Counted from the first letter of the stretch, positions 1 to 9,762 are shown. The stretch is 64,000 bases of DNA from Actinomycetota bacterium (GCA_016703525.1 JADJBW010000016.1:1-64000), one strand, 5' to 3'. Made by a program: numbers and translations. Notes: generated by a model from the sequence alone, not told the origin.

Positions 1-23
1 AACTCCCACTGGCCCGGTCGCGC

Positions 24-1001
24 GTGAACAACGGATGCGTCACGCGGGCGTGGCACGACGGTGTGCTCGCCGCCGAGGGCTTCGCGCTCACCGAGGTGTC
101 CACCCACATCGAGAGCGGCGCACTGGTGTGGGTGGACCTGTGCCAGCCGACCAAGGAGCTCCTCGACGAGCTCGCCGGCGAGCTCGGTCTCCACGAGCTC
201 GCGATCGAGGACGCGCTGAGCGTGCACCAGCGCCCGAAGCTCGACGTCTACTCGACGCATTCGTTCATGTCCTGCCACGCCACACGCGTGGACCCCGACA
301 GCGCCGCGCTCGTCGAGACCGAAATCGACGCGTTCATCAACTCGCACTGGTTGATCACGGTCCGCCACGACGACGCCTTCTCCATGGCGCCGATCGTCCA
401 ACGCTGGGACCGCTCCCCGGACCTCGTCGCCCACGGCGTGCACTATCTGCTCTACGGGCTGCTCGACACCGTGATCGACGGCTACTTCGATGTCGTTCAG
501 CAATTCGACGACTACTACGACGATGTCAGCGCCGGGCTCTTCGCCGACGAGCCGCTCTCGGCCGAGCAGCAGCGGAACTGGTTCCAGATGCGCCGCGCGC
601 TGGTGCGGTTCCATCGCCTCGTCGTGCCGATGCGCGAGACCGTGAGCAGCCTCATGCGCCGCGAGCACTCCACGGTCAACGACGAGCTCTACCCGTACTT
701 CCAGGACATCTACGACCACGTGCTCCGCGTCAGCGAATCGACCGACTCGCTCCGAGACCTGGTCTCCACCATCGTCGAGACCAACATCAGCCTGCGCGAC
801 TACCGCCAGAACCAGGTGATGAAGCGCGTCACGAGTTGGGCCGCGATCATCGCTGTCCCCACGTTGATCACGGGCTGGTACGGCCAGAACATCCCGTTCC
901 CCGGCACGGGAGAATGGTGGGGGGTCGTCGTCTCGGCGGTCCTGGTCGTCGGTGGATCCGGCGCGCTGTACCTGGCGTTCAAACGTCGCGGATGGCTCTG
1001 A
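24..1001 (+). CDS. CorA-family divalent cation (Mg2+/Co2+) transporter
   Basis: The 325-residue protein has the CorA layout: a soluble N-terminal half rich in acidic residues, a long helical stalk (about residues 160-265), and two C-terminal membrane helices. The signature loop before the last helix reads YGQNIPFPG, so the usual GMN is GQN. The length is normal for the family (about 320). CorA proteins form pentameric inner-membrane channels for Mg2+, and some members carry Co2+, Ni2+ or Zn2+; substrate cannot be read from the sequence. The GTG at 24 was chosen because it is the only start allowing the full N-terminal domain, but only 23 bases lie upstream, so an earlier start cannot be excluded. 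No operon partner is seen on this strand. Confidence 0.85.
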   Translation: MNNGCVTRAWHDGVLAAEGFALTEVSTHIESGALVWVDLCQPTKELLDELAGELGLHELAIEDALSVHQRPKLDVYSTHSFMSCHATRVDPDSAALVETEIDAFINSHWLITVRHDDAFSMAPIVQRWDRSPDLVAHGVHYLLYGLLDTVIDGYFDVVQQFDDYYDDVSAGLFADEPLSAEQQRNWFQMRRALVRFHRLVVPMRETVSSLMRREHSTVNDELYPYFQDIYDHVLRVSESTDSLRDLVSTIVETNISLRDYRQNQVMKRVTSWAAIIAVPTLITGWYGQNIPFPGTGEWWGVVVSAVLVVGGSGALYLAFKRRGWL

Positions 1002-1215
1002 CCCTCCGGTCGCGCGATACGCACGCCGCCGCCGTCGGTGCGGCGTACGCGGTCGAGCCACGACACCCTCACGGGTCACATCCTCTACTGGATCGACCTC
1101 GACAAGCGCCGACCCTGTGTCGTTGTCTCGTCCTCCGATGTGCTCGGTGTCGATGTCTGGCAGCCCGCTCGCGGTCGCGACATAGCGCACCTTCGCGATC
1201 CGGGACCGCGTCGCC

Positions 1216-1785
1216 TCAATCCGGTGTTCGCGTGGGCCGGTATCGCAGGGCAACCGCGCCGGACCGGAACTCGCGACGGTCGACGAGCTCGAGTTGGATG
1301 CGCTCGCGCAGACCGGCGAGCAACGTCGGCCCGTGTCCGGCGAGCACCGGCTGCACGACGAACTCGTACTCGTCGATCAGACCGAGATCCGCCAGCGCCA
1401 GGGGGAGTGTGACGCCACCAACCCACAATGCCTCGCCCGGCTCATCTTTGAGCGCCTGCACCGATTGCCCCAGGTCGCCCCGCGCGAGCTCGGCGTTCCA
1501 GTCGACCTCGTTGAGCGTGGCCGATACGACGTACTTCTTCGCCCGGTCGATGGTCTCGGCGAAGGCGATCTCCCACTCGCCCATCCAATCGGGCCATGTG
1601 CCGGTGGCCGGCCGCCGCCACGCCGACTCCATCATCTCGTAGGTCACCCGACCGAACAGGAGAGCATCGGCTCGTTCCATCTCGGCGGTCCAGTAGCGCA
1701 TCGACTCCTCGTCCGGGGGGAGTCCTGCCTCGTGATGGCAACAACCGTCGAGCGTGACGTTGATCGAGTATCGAAGCGGTCTCAC
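1216..1785 (-). CDS. Dihydrofolate reductase-like (RibD C-terminal domain) protein
   Basis: This protein of about 189 residues begins VRPLRYSINVTLDG, the first strand of the RibD C-terminal/DHFR fold, and continues with DALLFGRVTYEMMES and a C-terminal region carrying the nucleotide-binding turn (AGHGPTLLAGL). Such single-domain proteins are NADPH-binding reductases of unknown substrate, related to but distinct from folate DHFR. The GTG at 1785 is preferred because the purine-rich GGGAGAG lies just upstream on the coding strand and the residues before it are not conserved-looking. A DinB-like gene lies upstream on the same strand, about 135 bases away. The function beyond the fold is unknown. 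Confidence 0.75.
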   Translation of the reverse strand: MRPLRYSINVTLDGCCHHEAGLPPDEESMRYWTAEMERADALLFGRVTYEMMESAWRRPATGTWPDWMGEWEIAFAETIDRAKKYVVSATLNEVDWNAELARGDLGQSVQALKDEPGEALWVGGVTLPLALADLGLIDEYEFVVQPVLAGHGPTLLAGLRERIQLELVDRREFRSGAVALRYRPTRTPD

Positions 1786-1920
1786 CGGGAGCTCTCCCTC
1801 GTTGTGTACTGCCGGACGCCGGCGACTCAGCTGCAAGGAGCGGGGCGCAGGCGAACGATCGACGAGTCAGACGGCGGCCGGTCCGAAGCCTCGGCAGGAT
1901 CGGCGACGGCGATCCCGCGG

Positions 1921-2424
1921 TCAGAAGCTTCGGAGCGACTCGACGAGGTCGGCGAGGTGGTGTTCGGCCTCGTGCGACGTGCTGCTGCGACCCAGGCGAG
2001 GTGCGCTCGGCGGGTTCAGGTACCCGTAGATGCAGGTGAGATCCCAGAGCTCGTCGTCGATGCCGTCGAACAGAAGGACGAGCATCGCCGCGGCATCGAG
2101 GAGTTGGCGTGACACGTCGGCTGGTGCCTGCTCCCGGTAGCGGTCGTGCACGACCCGTTCGTCGCGTCCCATCGGGGCGATGGCCGGCGGGCTCGACGAA
2201 CGGAGGATCAGAAGGACCCGCTCTCGCATCACCAGCAGAACGTCGCGCACGTGACACGCGTACTCGATTGCCGACCACACCTCGGGGTCCGGACGGCGAC
2301 GAAGGTCATCGGGCGCCGTCGCCGCCAGTCGCTCGGCAAGGCCGGCTGTCGCGGCGCCGAGTCGCGCGGCGACCTCGTCCCGGGGCACCGATCCCCACTC
2401 GAACTCACAGCTGTCGCACCTCAT
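1921..2424 (-). CDS. DinB-like/mycothiol-maleylpyruvate-isomerase-fold protein
   Basis: The 167-residue protein matches the four-helix DinB/DUF664 fold: WSAIEYACHVRDVL around residues 50-63 and TSHEAEHHLADL near the C-terminus supply the spaced histidines that bind a metal in this superfamily. The N-terminus MRCDSCEFEW carries a Cys-x-x-Cys pair, which is uncommon in the fold and may bind zinc. In actinobacteria, related proteins are metal-dependent transferases or isomerases using mycothiol, but no substrate can be assigned. The ATG follows the hexamer TACCGT (coding strand, complement of 2433-2438) by 8 bases, the arrangement of a leaderless start. The gene upstream, a membrane protein, is on the same strand. 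Confidence 0.7.
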   Translation of the reverse strand: MRCDSCEFEWGSVPRDEVAARLGAATAGLAERLAATAPDDLRRRPDPEVWSAIEYACHVRDVLLVMRERVLLILRSSSPPAIAPMGRDERVVHDRYREQAPADVSRQLLDAAAMLVLLFDGIDDELWDLTCIYGYLNPPSAPRLGRSSTSHEAEHHLADLVESLRSF

Positions 2425-2480
2425 GTTCGTCGACGGTAGCCACCTTGGAAGGAAGACGGCCGCCTCGGCGTTCGCCGCCG

Positions 2481-2966
2481 CTACCGCCGCACCTCGGCCC
2501 CTCGCTCGATGGAGTCTGCGAGTGCAGCCATGTGCGAGCGGGCCTCGCTCAGCGAGCGGAAGGCGTCGTGTCGCGGGCGTCCGTCCGGGCCGACGATCTC
2601 GCAGGACCAGCTACCCCATGCCGCCCGTCCGGCTGCAATGACCACGGCAAGGACAACCGCCAGCACGACCTCCGCGAGTAGGACGGCCACGGCGAAGACG
2701 GCGAACGCGAGCATGACTGGGCCGACAAGCCCCGCCGCTTCGTCGGCTTTCTCAACGAGCGCGGACGGATGAGCGAGTTCGGTGCGCAGCACGGCGTCGG
2801 GGGCTTCGCCGGCCGCCTCGCGTTGGCGTCGGTCCCAGGGGCGCATGCGCAGCAGCCGTGTGGAAGCCCAGAATCGCAGTTGCGTCGGAACGAGCGCGAT
2901 TCGCAGGGTCCAGCGGCCCCCATTCGGGTCGGTGGCCTGGGTCGCTCGTTCTGCTCGCAGAAGCAT
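2481..2966 (-). CDS. Small membrane-anchored protein, unknown function
   Basis: The 161-residue product is not recognised. An N-terminal polar region (residues 1-75) is followed by a strongly hydrophobic stretch (about residues 78-113, AFAVFAVAVLLAEVVLAVVL) long enough for one or two membrane helices. It ends in a soluble tail of about 48 residues with an EIVGPDGRPRHDAFRSLSEA segment that looks like a real folded domain. The organised composition, with a clear hydrophobic block and a charged tail, and the position in line with the DinB-like gene downstream support a real gene. The ATG at 2966 has only a distant GGAG, so the start is uncertain. Confidence 0.5.
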   Translation of the reverse strand: MLLRAERATQATDPNGGRWTLRIALVPTQLRFWASTRLLRMRPWDRRQREAAGEAPDAVLRTELAHPSALVEKADEAAGLVGPVMLAFAVFAVAVLLAEVVLAVVLAVVIAAGRAAWGSWSCEIVGPDGRPRHDAFRSLSEARSHMAALADSIERGAEVRR

Positions 2967-3132
2967 CCATCAGGAGCTCCACGGACCAGCGCCCGGACCC
3001 GCTGATCCGAGGACGAATCCGAGTGCCACCGACACCACGCTGAGGACGGGTTCGCCTATCGGTTCGCACCATCGGGTGATGGTGGCACACGGTGGGCTCG
3101 TCGTGGCGCCACCCCGGAGCGCATCGGCGCGG

Positions 3133-3926
3133 TCAGGCCGGGGCGGCCTGGACGTCGACGAACAACTCGACGCCGCCGACGTTGTCGAGCGCATCGATCA
3201 CCGGCACAACGGCGCGATGCAGGCCGGCTTCGGAGCGACCCGCAACGCCGAAGTTGCTGGGCCGACACGTAGCGGTCACGTCCACCTCGAGCGCCGATGC
3301 CGCATGGAACGTCGAGTCCGAGCACCAGAACTTCGAGTTCGACGCCCCGAGCTTGGCGAACTCGAAGCTTCCGGTGCGGAGGATTCCGTCGGCAGCGGGA
3401 AGGCTCGCGTCGCCCAGCCGCATGGTGACGGAGAACGTGGTCTCCTGGTCGATCATCGTCGGCGTGGTGTGAGAGTCGGTGAGCCGCGGGCCTCGCGATC
3501 ATCGCTTCCTCCGGCCACCTCGAACGCTGCGGTCACATCGGTTCCGGGCGGAGGGTCGGCCGGGCCGTCGGCGAGATGGATCTGCAGGTGCCACGTCCCG
3601 TTCAGGGCCAGCGTCGGCACCGTGCACCGTGCAGCAAAGACAACGTGGCGCTGGTCCTCCTGCGGTGTTCCTTCCGCGGTGCACGACAGCGACGACCCCG
3701 ACCGGCGAGCGCCGTTCGGTGTCGTCACCAGATTCGGTGTCGCACCGGTGACAGCGATGTCGTCGCGGGCGTCGATGACAACCGTGACCGTCTGCCCCGG
3801 AGCCGCCGGATTGGGGGACACCTGGATCGATTCCACGGTCGGTGGTTGGTACGTGGGCGATGGCCCGGGGCAGGCGGTCACGGTTGTCAGCCCGACGGCA
3901 ACTCCCACGATGGCGAGACGTCTCAT
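3133..3926 (-). CDS. Secreted lipoprotein with two related beta domains (frameshifted)
   Basis: The gene begins at ATG 3926 (MRRLAIVGVAVGLTTVTAC), a lipoprotein signal with the lipid-attached Cys at residue 19. A first beta-rich domain (PPTVESIQVSPNPAAPGQTV onward) runs in one frame to a stop at 3453. A second domain of the same pattern is read in another frame: from about 3495 it reads GPRLTDSHTTPTMIDQETT and then follows the same layout, with a central Cys and a second Cys about 20 residues later. The frames join in a run of C/G bases near 3485-3495, so a one-base indel is the simplest reading; separate translation by the ATGA overlap at 3453-3456 is the alternative. The function is unknown, probably an extracellular binding protein. 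Confidence 0.6.
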
Positions 3927-4046
3927 GGCGCACCTGCTCCCCTTGGCTTGGCGCGACGCTACCGCCGCTGAGGCCGCGATGGGCGATCGATTCTCGGCGA
4001 AGTCGAACAACCGGCGACCGTGGTGGGGCCAGGGCGCCGCTGTTGG

Positions 4047-4445
4047 TCAGGCGGTCGCCGCGACGGGCTGGCGGAGAATCGTGCGGAGCCGCTCTGGCGC
4101 GGTCCGGCGTGGGTCGCTGAGGTAGATCTCGTGGTGCTTGCCCATCACGGTCCACCGCCACTTCGCTTTGTCCCTCGACGACGTGAATGCCTCCATGTCG
4201 TCGGCCCACCACAGTGCTTCGAGCGGCATCACGACATAGTCGCGTCCGAGCTCCCGTTTGCTCAGGAACTTCACCTTGTACGCGACGGGGTACAGCGTGG
4301 CGAGCGCGGCCGCGTACTCCTCCGAAGTGTTGGGGTCCCCGCGGCCGTCGATCATGAAGAACCGCGCCGACGCGACGTCGACGATGTCGAATCGGCCCTT
4401 GCGGGCCGAGTGCGTCGCAACGGTCGTCTTGAGATCGATCTTCAC
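4047..4445 (-). CDS. GyrI-like small-molecule-binding protein, internally shortened
   Basis: The 132-residue protein clearly belongs to the GyrI-like family of COG4832: SARFFMIDGRGDPNTSEEY, then VAYKVKFLSKRELGRDYVVMP and EALWWADDM. From memory, family members run to about 200 residues and end HHEIYLSDPRRTAPE..LRTILRQPV. Here that ending follows directly after KWRWTVM at residue 101, so roughly 70 residues of the middle are missing without loss of frame (junction near 4142). The protein would lack part of its ligand-binding fold. The GTG at 4445 has AGGTGG just upstream and lies 17 bases after the helicase stop, suggesting co-transcription. It may be a decaying gene or an assembly collapse. 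Confidence 0.75.
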   Translation of the reverse strand: MKIDLKTTVATHSARKGRFDIVDVASARFFMIDGRGDPNTSEEYAAALATLYPVAYKVKFLSKRELGRDYVVMPLEALWWADDMEAFTSSRDKAKWRWTVMGKHHEIYLSDPRRTAPERLRTILRQPVAATA

Positions 4446-4461
4446 CGGTCCACCTTGGCGT

Positions 4462-7400
4462 CTACGCGACGGCTGCGGCGAACGCGGCGTAGAGGTCGCC
4501 GGGCAGCGGCACCTTCAACTCCCACGTGATCGCCATGGGGCGTTCGCCGACGTGACTCACGTAGCGGGCCGCGCCGAGGAACCAGAACGCGCGGTCGTCG
4601 GCGCGCTCGCGGGTGAACAGCAGGATCGTGCGTCGATCGCGTTCATGGTTCCGGTAGCGCAGGCCGGTCGTGCTGTCGGCCCGGGTGATCGACTGACTCT
4701 CCCAGTGAATGAGCCTCCGGCTGATCGCGTAGTCGCGGTAGCGCGTGCTGGGCGAGAAGGCCCCGCTCGTCTTGTCGAGCGTGAAGGCGAACAGCTCGGC
4801 ATTCGCCGCTTTTGCCTCGTACACACCGGTCTGCCACGTCGGGATCTTGGCGTTCTCGCGGCCCAACCCCATGGCCGCGAGGATCTCGATACGGCTGTAC
4901 CGCGCGTGGATCTGCAGCGGAGCGTCCGGGTGGGTCGAGAGCGGTTGGTGGAGGTGGTCGATGCGGCGATCGAGCACGCTGAACAGCGCGCCGAGTTCGG
5001 CGACCACCTGCGGATGCGACCACAACAGGTCGGCGGCCTGCTGCACCGATGCCCCCTTGCCGATCGCCTGGTCGGTCATCGACGCGACGAGCATGTGGAC
5101 TCGACGCCGTGCCCGCTCGGGTAGCCGGTCCACCAGGGGAGCGTCGGCGCGACTCAGGAGCTCGCGGTAGGTGGCGATGCGCTCGGCGTCATCCACGTGG
5201 AGCTGGCGGCCGATGGCACGGCGCAGCGCCACCTCGTTCGGGCCGGGAGCGAGCACCGGCAATCCCGCGGCCTCCAACAGCTCCGACCAGCTGCGGTGAT
5301 TCGCGTAGAGGTCGTCGAGGTCGAGACCCGACTCGTCGAGAAACTCGGCGAGGCCGAGCGATGGGCGTTCGCTGCGGAGCGAGCGAAGCTCGTCGACCCG
5401 CGCTCGCCAGTGTGTCGGAATGGCGTTCCGAAGGCTGCGGAGCACGATCTCCGCCGACTTCTCGTCGAGCTGCATGTTGCAGCCGGCCGGCAGGAACGGA
5501 AACTGCATCTGCACCGCCGCCTCGACGTCGCGCCGGGTTCCGCCGAGCAGGGCTCGATACCTCCGATCGAAGCGGAACTCCTTGCGATGCGTGCCGACGA
5601 AGTCGAGCACCGTGCAGTACGACTTCCCCTTAGCGGTGCGGAGTCCGCGGCCGAGCTGCTGGAGGAACAGCACGGGGCTCTCGGTCGGACGCAGCATCAA
5701 GACCGTGTCGACGTTCGGGACGTCGACGCCCTCGTTGAACAGATCGACCGAGAACACGGCCTTCACGACGCCTTTGGCGAGATCGCGCAGCGCTGCTTCG
5801 CGATCGGCTGGCGCGCTATCGCCCCACACAGCGACAGCGGGAATCCCGGCGTCGCTGAAGTGGCGTGCCATGAAGCGGGCGTGATCGATGCTCACGCAGA
5901 AGCCGAGGCAGCGCATCGCCCCGGCATCGGTGTGCCGAGCGAGTTGCTGCACGACGAGCCGAGCCCACGCGTCGGAACTGGTGTAGCGCTCCGAGAGCGC
6001 CTGCACGTCGTAGCCGCGGCCGCGCCGCCAGGGAATATCGCGGAGATCGAGGCCATCGTGAATCCCGAAGTAGAGGAACGGGGCGAGGTGCTGCTGATCG
6101 ATGGCGTCCCACAGGCGCAGCTCCGCAGCGATGCGATCGTCGAACCAGTGCAGGATCGGCAGACCGTCGCTTCGCTCCGGCGTTGCGGTGAGCCCCAGGA
6201 GCTCGACGGGGCGCAGATGGCTCAGCACCTTGCGGTACGACGACGCGGCGGCGTGGTGGAACTCGTCGATGATCGCCACATCGAAATGGTCGGGCGGCAG
6301 GGCACTCAGATCGGCGGCGTTGAGGCTCTGGACCGACGCGAATACGTGCTCGAACCGCGTCGGGCGAGCGCCACCGACCCACTTCTCGCCGAACGACGGG
6401 TCGCGAAGCGCGTATCGAAACGTTGCGAGCGACTGGTCGAGGATCTCCTCGCGATGCGCGACGAACAGCAGGCGCGACCGGTCGAGCCGATCCGCCAGCC
6501 GGGCGTAGTCGAGGGCCGCCATGACCGTCTTGCCGGTGCCGGTGGCCGAGACGAGCAGATTGCGGTGGTGGTGGTGTTGCTCGCGCGCCACCTCCAACAG
6601 GTCCAGCAGCCGTTCCTGAAAGGGGAGTGGTCGCAGCTCGATCGGGCTGAGCATCACGTGCGGCCCCGCGTCGGTTCGGCCCGACCGCTCCTGCTCGTCG
6701 AGGAACTGCGTCGCGTCGTACGGGTGGTAGTCGCCGCTTCCCCAGTAGCTGTCGAATACGGCGTCGAACTTCGCGATCACGTGCGGGTTGCGCGCCGCCG
6801 ATGCCCGCACGTTCCATTCGATGCCCGTGACCTGCGCGGAGTGCGTCAAGTTGGACGACCCGACGTACGCCGTGGAAAACCGTGAGTTGCGATGGAACAC
6901 CCACGCCTTGGCGTGGAGCCGGGTCGTCGTCACGTCGTACGACACCCGAACCTCGGCGCCGAGGTCGACGAGCAGCTCGAGTGCGGCCTGTTCGGTCGAC
7001 CCGGTGTAGGTCGTGGTCAGCACCCGAAGCTCACGTCCCGCTGCGCAGTGCCGACGGAGCGATTCGATCAGCGGAGCGATTCCGCTCCTGCGGATGAAGG
7101 CCATCACGACATCGATGCGATCAGACGACTCGATCTCGGATCGAAGCTGGTTCCACAAGTTCGGCTCGCCCCGCGCGTTGGTGAGCAGGGTCGTGTCGAG
7201 CAGCGGAATCAGAGGCTGCGGGATCGGGGCCGACGTGCCGTCCGGCCGGCGGCCCAGGATGGCTTCGAGCACCGTTCCCGGGTCGCTCGGCGCGGCGCCG
7301 GGAGCGACCGCGACCAACTCGCCGAGCCGGTCGATCAGCGCCCGCGCCACCTCGATGCCGACGCGGGCGATCCCCTCGGGCACATCGGCTAAGGCCCGTT

Positions 7401-7557
7401 CGATCTCGCGGCCGAGATGCCAGGCGACTCGATCCGGCGTCTCCGCCGCTGCAAGGTCGCGCCGCTTCGGGTGCAGCGCCCCCGTGAGCGCGTCCAGGCG
7501 CTCCCTCAAACCCTCGGTGAGCACGACCTCGTACAGGCCAGGCGGCAAGTCCTCCAC
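4462..7557 (-). CDS. PLD-nuclease/DEAD-box helicase/DUF3427 protein
   Basis: About 1031 residues. The N-terminal 120 residues are unassigned. A phospholipase-D-like domain follows with an H-x-K motif (RLHAKAWVF, His 215, Lys 217) and SSNLT near 234. Then comes a superfamily-2 helicase core with Walker A SATGTGKT (about 337-344), DEFHH (431-435), and a C-terminal helicase lobe ending QQLGRGLRTAKGK. The last 300 residues match DUF3427, closing with a nuclease-like fold (GERPMAITWELKVPLPGDLY). Proteins of this layout are typically accessory and linked to DNA repair or phage defence. The GTG at 7557 is chosen because TAGCGT stands 8 bases before it, a leaderless arrangement; longer starts add only low-complexity Arg/Pro sequence. 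It is divergent from the STAND-like ATPase. Confidence 0.85.
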   Translation of the reverse strand: MEDLPPGLYEVVLTEGLRERLDALTGALHPKRRDLAAAETPDRVAWHLGREIERALADVPEGIARVGIEVARALIDRLGELVAVAPGAAPSDPGTVLEAILGRRPDGTSAPIPQPLIPLLDTTLLTNARGEPNLWNQLRSEIESSDRIDVVMAFIRRSGIAPLIESLRRHCAAGRELRVLTTTYTGSTEQAALELLVDLGAEVRVSYDVTTTRLHAKAWVFHRNSRFSTAYVGSSNLTHSAQVTGIEWNVRASAARNPHVIAKFDAVFDSYWGSGDYHPYDATQFLDEQERSGRTDAGPHVMLSPIELRPLPFQERLLDLLEVAREQHHHHRNLLVSATGTGKTVMAALDYARLADRLDRSRLLFVAHREEILDQSLATFRYALRDPSFGEKWVGGARPTRFEHVFASVQSLNAADLSALPPDHFDVAIIDEFHHAAASSYRKVLSHLRPVELLGLTATPERSDGLPILHWFDDRIAAELRLWDAIDQQHLAPFLYFGIHDGLDLRDIPWRRGRGYDVQALSERYTSSDAWARLVVQQLARHTDAGAMRCLGFCVSIDHARFMARHFSDAGIPAVAVWGDSAPADREAALRDLAKGVVKAVFSVDLFNEGVDVPNVDTVLMLRPTESPVLFLQQLGRGLRTAKGKSYCTVLDFVGTHRKEFRFDRRYRALLGGTRRDVEAAVQMQFPFLPAGCNMQLDEKSAEIVLRSLRNAIPTHWRARVDELRSLRSERPSLGLAEFLDESGLDLDDLYANHRSWSELLEAAGLPVLAPGPNEVALRRAIGRQLHVDDAERIATYRELLSRADAPLVDRLPERARRRVHMLVASMTDQAIGKGASVQQAADLLWSHPQVVAELGALFSVLDRRIDHLHQPLSTHPDAPLQIHARYSRIEILAAMGLGRENAKIPTWQTGVYEAKAANAELFAFTLDKTSGAFSPSTRYRDYAISRRLIHWESQSITRADSTTGLRYRNHERDRRTILLFTRERADDRAFWFLGAARYVSHVGERPMAITWELKVPLPGDLYAAFAAAVA

Positions 7558-7724
7558 GAGCGCGCACGCTACAGGTGTGATCGTCGAGGCGAGCGAGCGC
7601 CGGCGCGACTGCTCAGCCGGCGGCGGGCACGCTGACGGTGCTCGATCGATGCCCGAAGGACCGACGATTTCGTCGGGCGGATGAGGCGCCGGGGCGAGCG
7701 GTTCGCTGCGACTACCGTGCCCCG
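7558..7724. promoter_or_regulatory. Divergent promoter region, helicase / STAND ATPase
   Basis: These 167 bases separate two outward-facing genes. Leftward, TAGCGT (complement of 7566-7571) lies 8 bases before the helicase GTG. Rightward, TACCGT (7713-7718) lies 6 bases before the ATPase GTG. Both fit the actinobacterial -10 consensus TAnnnT at the distance of a leaderless transcript. No clear operator palindrome was seen between them. The shared region suggests coordinated expression, which is an inference. Confidence 0.5.
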
Positions 7725-9650
7725 GTGACCGATGCTGCAGCGCTTGACGCGGTTGGAGACAAGGCCGACCGGATCGATGCGCAGCGATTCGTCGGCCGTG
7801 ACGATGCCCTCGGCGAGATCGCGCTCGCGCTCGAGGGGCGCTCAGATCTGCGGGTGTTCCTTCTTCATGGCCCCGGCGGTGTCGGGAAGAGCGCCATTGC
7901 CCGGGCGGCCGCTCGGGCGGCGCGGGCGAACGGACACATGACCGTCGCGCTCGATGGGCGCACGATTGCACCCGATCCCGACGGCGTCGCAGAGGCGGTG
8001 GCCGCTGCCGCTGTGCCGAGGGCGTTGCTTGTGATCGACGAGATCGATGAGCTCCGACCGCTTCGATTCGCGCTCCGGTCAGCCATCACAGAGGGCATGC
8101 ACCACTCCTCGGTCGCCCTGCTCGTGGGTCGAGGTCGGCCCGACCGGGAGTGGTTCGACGGGGGGCTCGAACATGTCACGAAGGTGCTCACCGTCCGTCC
8201 GCTCGACTCCGACGACGCGGCCCGCCTCCTGGCGTGCCATGGAGTGAGGGACCCCGCGGTGATCGATCGAGTGGTCCGCTGGTGCGGAGGGTTCCCGCTC
8301 GCGCTGACCGTCGCCGCATCGCTGCAGCCGATCCCGGGGGAGGATGCCGCCACCGAGTCAGCGGTGCTCGGCGAGGATGGCGACCTCGGCGAAGCGATCC
8401 TCGCTCGCCTCGGCGGAAATGAACTGGTCGGCGTGGATCTCGACGTTCTCGATGTTGCGGCAGTCGCGCCTGCGGTGGACGATCGCTTGCTCGACGCGGC
8501 CCTCCCGGGCAGATCGACCCGTTCGGGTTTGGGCCAGCTTCGAGACCTGTCGACGAGCGAAAAGGTCGGGAGCCGTGTGGCCTTGCATCGTCTGCTGCGC
8601 GGCGCGCTGCGAGCCAGACTCCGCGACACCGATCCGGACCGCTATCGAACCCTCGTCCTCCGGGTGGCTGAGCATCTCCGCGTTCGCGCGCTCACCGAGG
8701 ACCCGCGCGTGTTGCTCGAGCTGGCGGACATGGTTGAAGATCCCGCCCTGCGGTTGGCGATGGAGGGGTCCTCGTCGTAGTACGCCGACCGCGTCCGGGC
8801 CCCCGATATCGAGCTGCTCTCGGCGACCTTCGACCCCGAGCAGCCGTGGCTGCGTCGACTCATCCGTTGGTGCGAAGACGCTCCGGACGTGGTGATCGTG
8901 GTCAGACGCGCCACGGGTGAGGCCATGGGTCTGATGGTCGCCTGCCCATCGGAACGACTGCCCCGGTGGGCGCACGACTGCATCGAGATCGGCCCGATGA
9001 TCGAGTGGGCTACCGCCGCAGGGCATCTCGCCGACAGCATCTTCGGCCACTCGATCATCTTCTTCGACCCACTGATCGGCCGCAGCGAGTTCGCCGAGGT
9101 GGTGAAGGTGGGCAACTCGGCGGCGTTCACGCGTGGGCTCATTCGATACCACCGCATCGGGTACCTCACCGACGTGGAACGGCGGGACGATGACGGAACG
9201 GACTTCCTCGGCTACGTCGAGGTGCCGGAACTGCGTCGTGTCGATGGCGATCGTGAGCTGCTCACCTGGACGCGCGACTTCGGATCGGAGGGGGTGATCG
9301 GAACGATCGCCGACATCATTCGGATGGAACAGGGTGCGCTCGACCCCGGCGCCGGCTCAGTCGGGGCCGACCTGGTGGCGGCCCTGCGCGGCTTCCACGA
9401 CGACGACGCGCTGCGGCGGACTCAGCTTGGGTCCGACCCCGAAGCGGTGAGGCGAGTCGTCCGATCGGCGGTCGAACGTGCCTTCGGCGACAGCCCGTCG
9501 GAGAGGCTGCTGCGCGACGCGCTCGTGCGCACCTACCTCGACGCCGACGGCGGCCATGCCTGCGCCCGCCAGGAGCTGCACATGAGTCGGTCGAGCTTCT
9601 ACCGCCACCTCCAGAGGGCGCGTCAGCGGCTCATCGACGCGTCCGCCTGA
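7725..9650 (+). CDS. STAND-like P-loop ATPase with C-terminal HTH (in-frame TAG at 8778)
   Basis: A single frame of 642 codons is interrupted only by TAG at 8778-8780 (codon 352). The N-terminal half is a P-loop ATPase of the STAND/NB-ARC kind: FVGRDDALGEI, Walker A GPGGVGKS (residues 49-56), Walker B LLVIDEIDEL (101-110), and the WCGGFPLAL motif typical of winged-helix STAND lids. The middle is unassigned, and the last 35 residues form a helix-turn-helix (ARQELHMSRSSFYRHLQRAR). This suggests a ligand- or signal-gated transcription regulator. Reading continues in frame with the same codon use after TAG, so the stop is probably a point error (TCG Ser would fit TCGTCG-TAG) or a recent mutation. 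The GTG at 7725 is supported by TACCGT 6 bases before it. Confidence 0.75.
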
Positions 9651-9657
9651 ACGTCGC

Positions 9658-9691
9658 GGTTGGCACCGGGTTGGGACCGGGTTGGGACCGG
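9658..9691. repeat. Three tandem 11-bp units (GTTGGGACCGG type)
   Basis: Just after the STAND ATPase stop, the sequence repeats an 11-base unit close to GGTTGGGACCG three times, the first copy carrying one change (GTTGGCACC). It lies before the next lipoprotein gene. No role is evident; it could be slippage-prone filler or a binding array. Confidence 0.55.
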
Positions 9692-9762
9692 GTCCGAGTC
9701 TCGATGCGGCGACGCGGGGCGAGACTCGATCGAGTCGTCACCTCGTCGCCCAGGAGAACCAC

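Noticed and set aside
1002..1215. Possible small gene or RNA between the CorA-type and DHFR-like genes
   Set aside because: Only short overlapping frames of antisense character; no promoter, hairpin or conserved motif seen.
3453..3456. Two separate genes coupled by ATGA in the broken secreted protein
   Set aside because: The second frame already reads GPRLTDSHTTPT before the ATG, matching the opening of the first domain, so one frameshifted gene explains it better.
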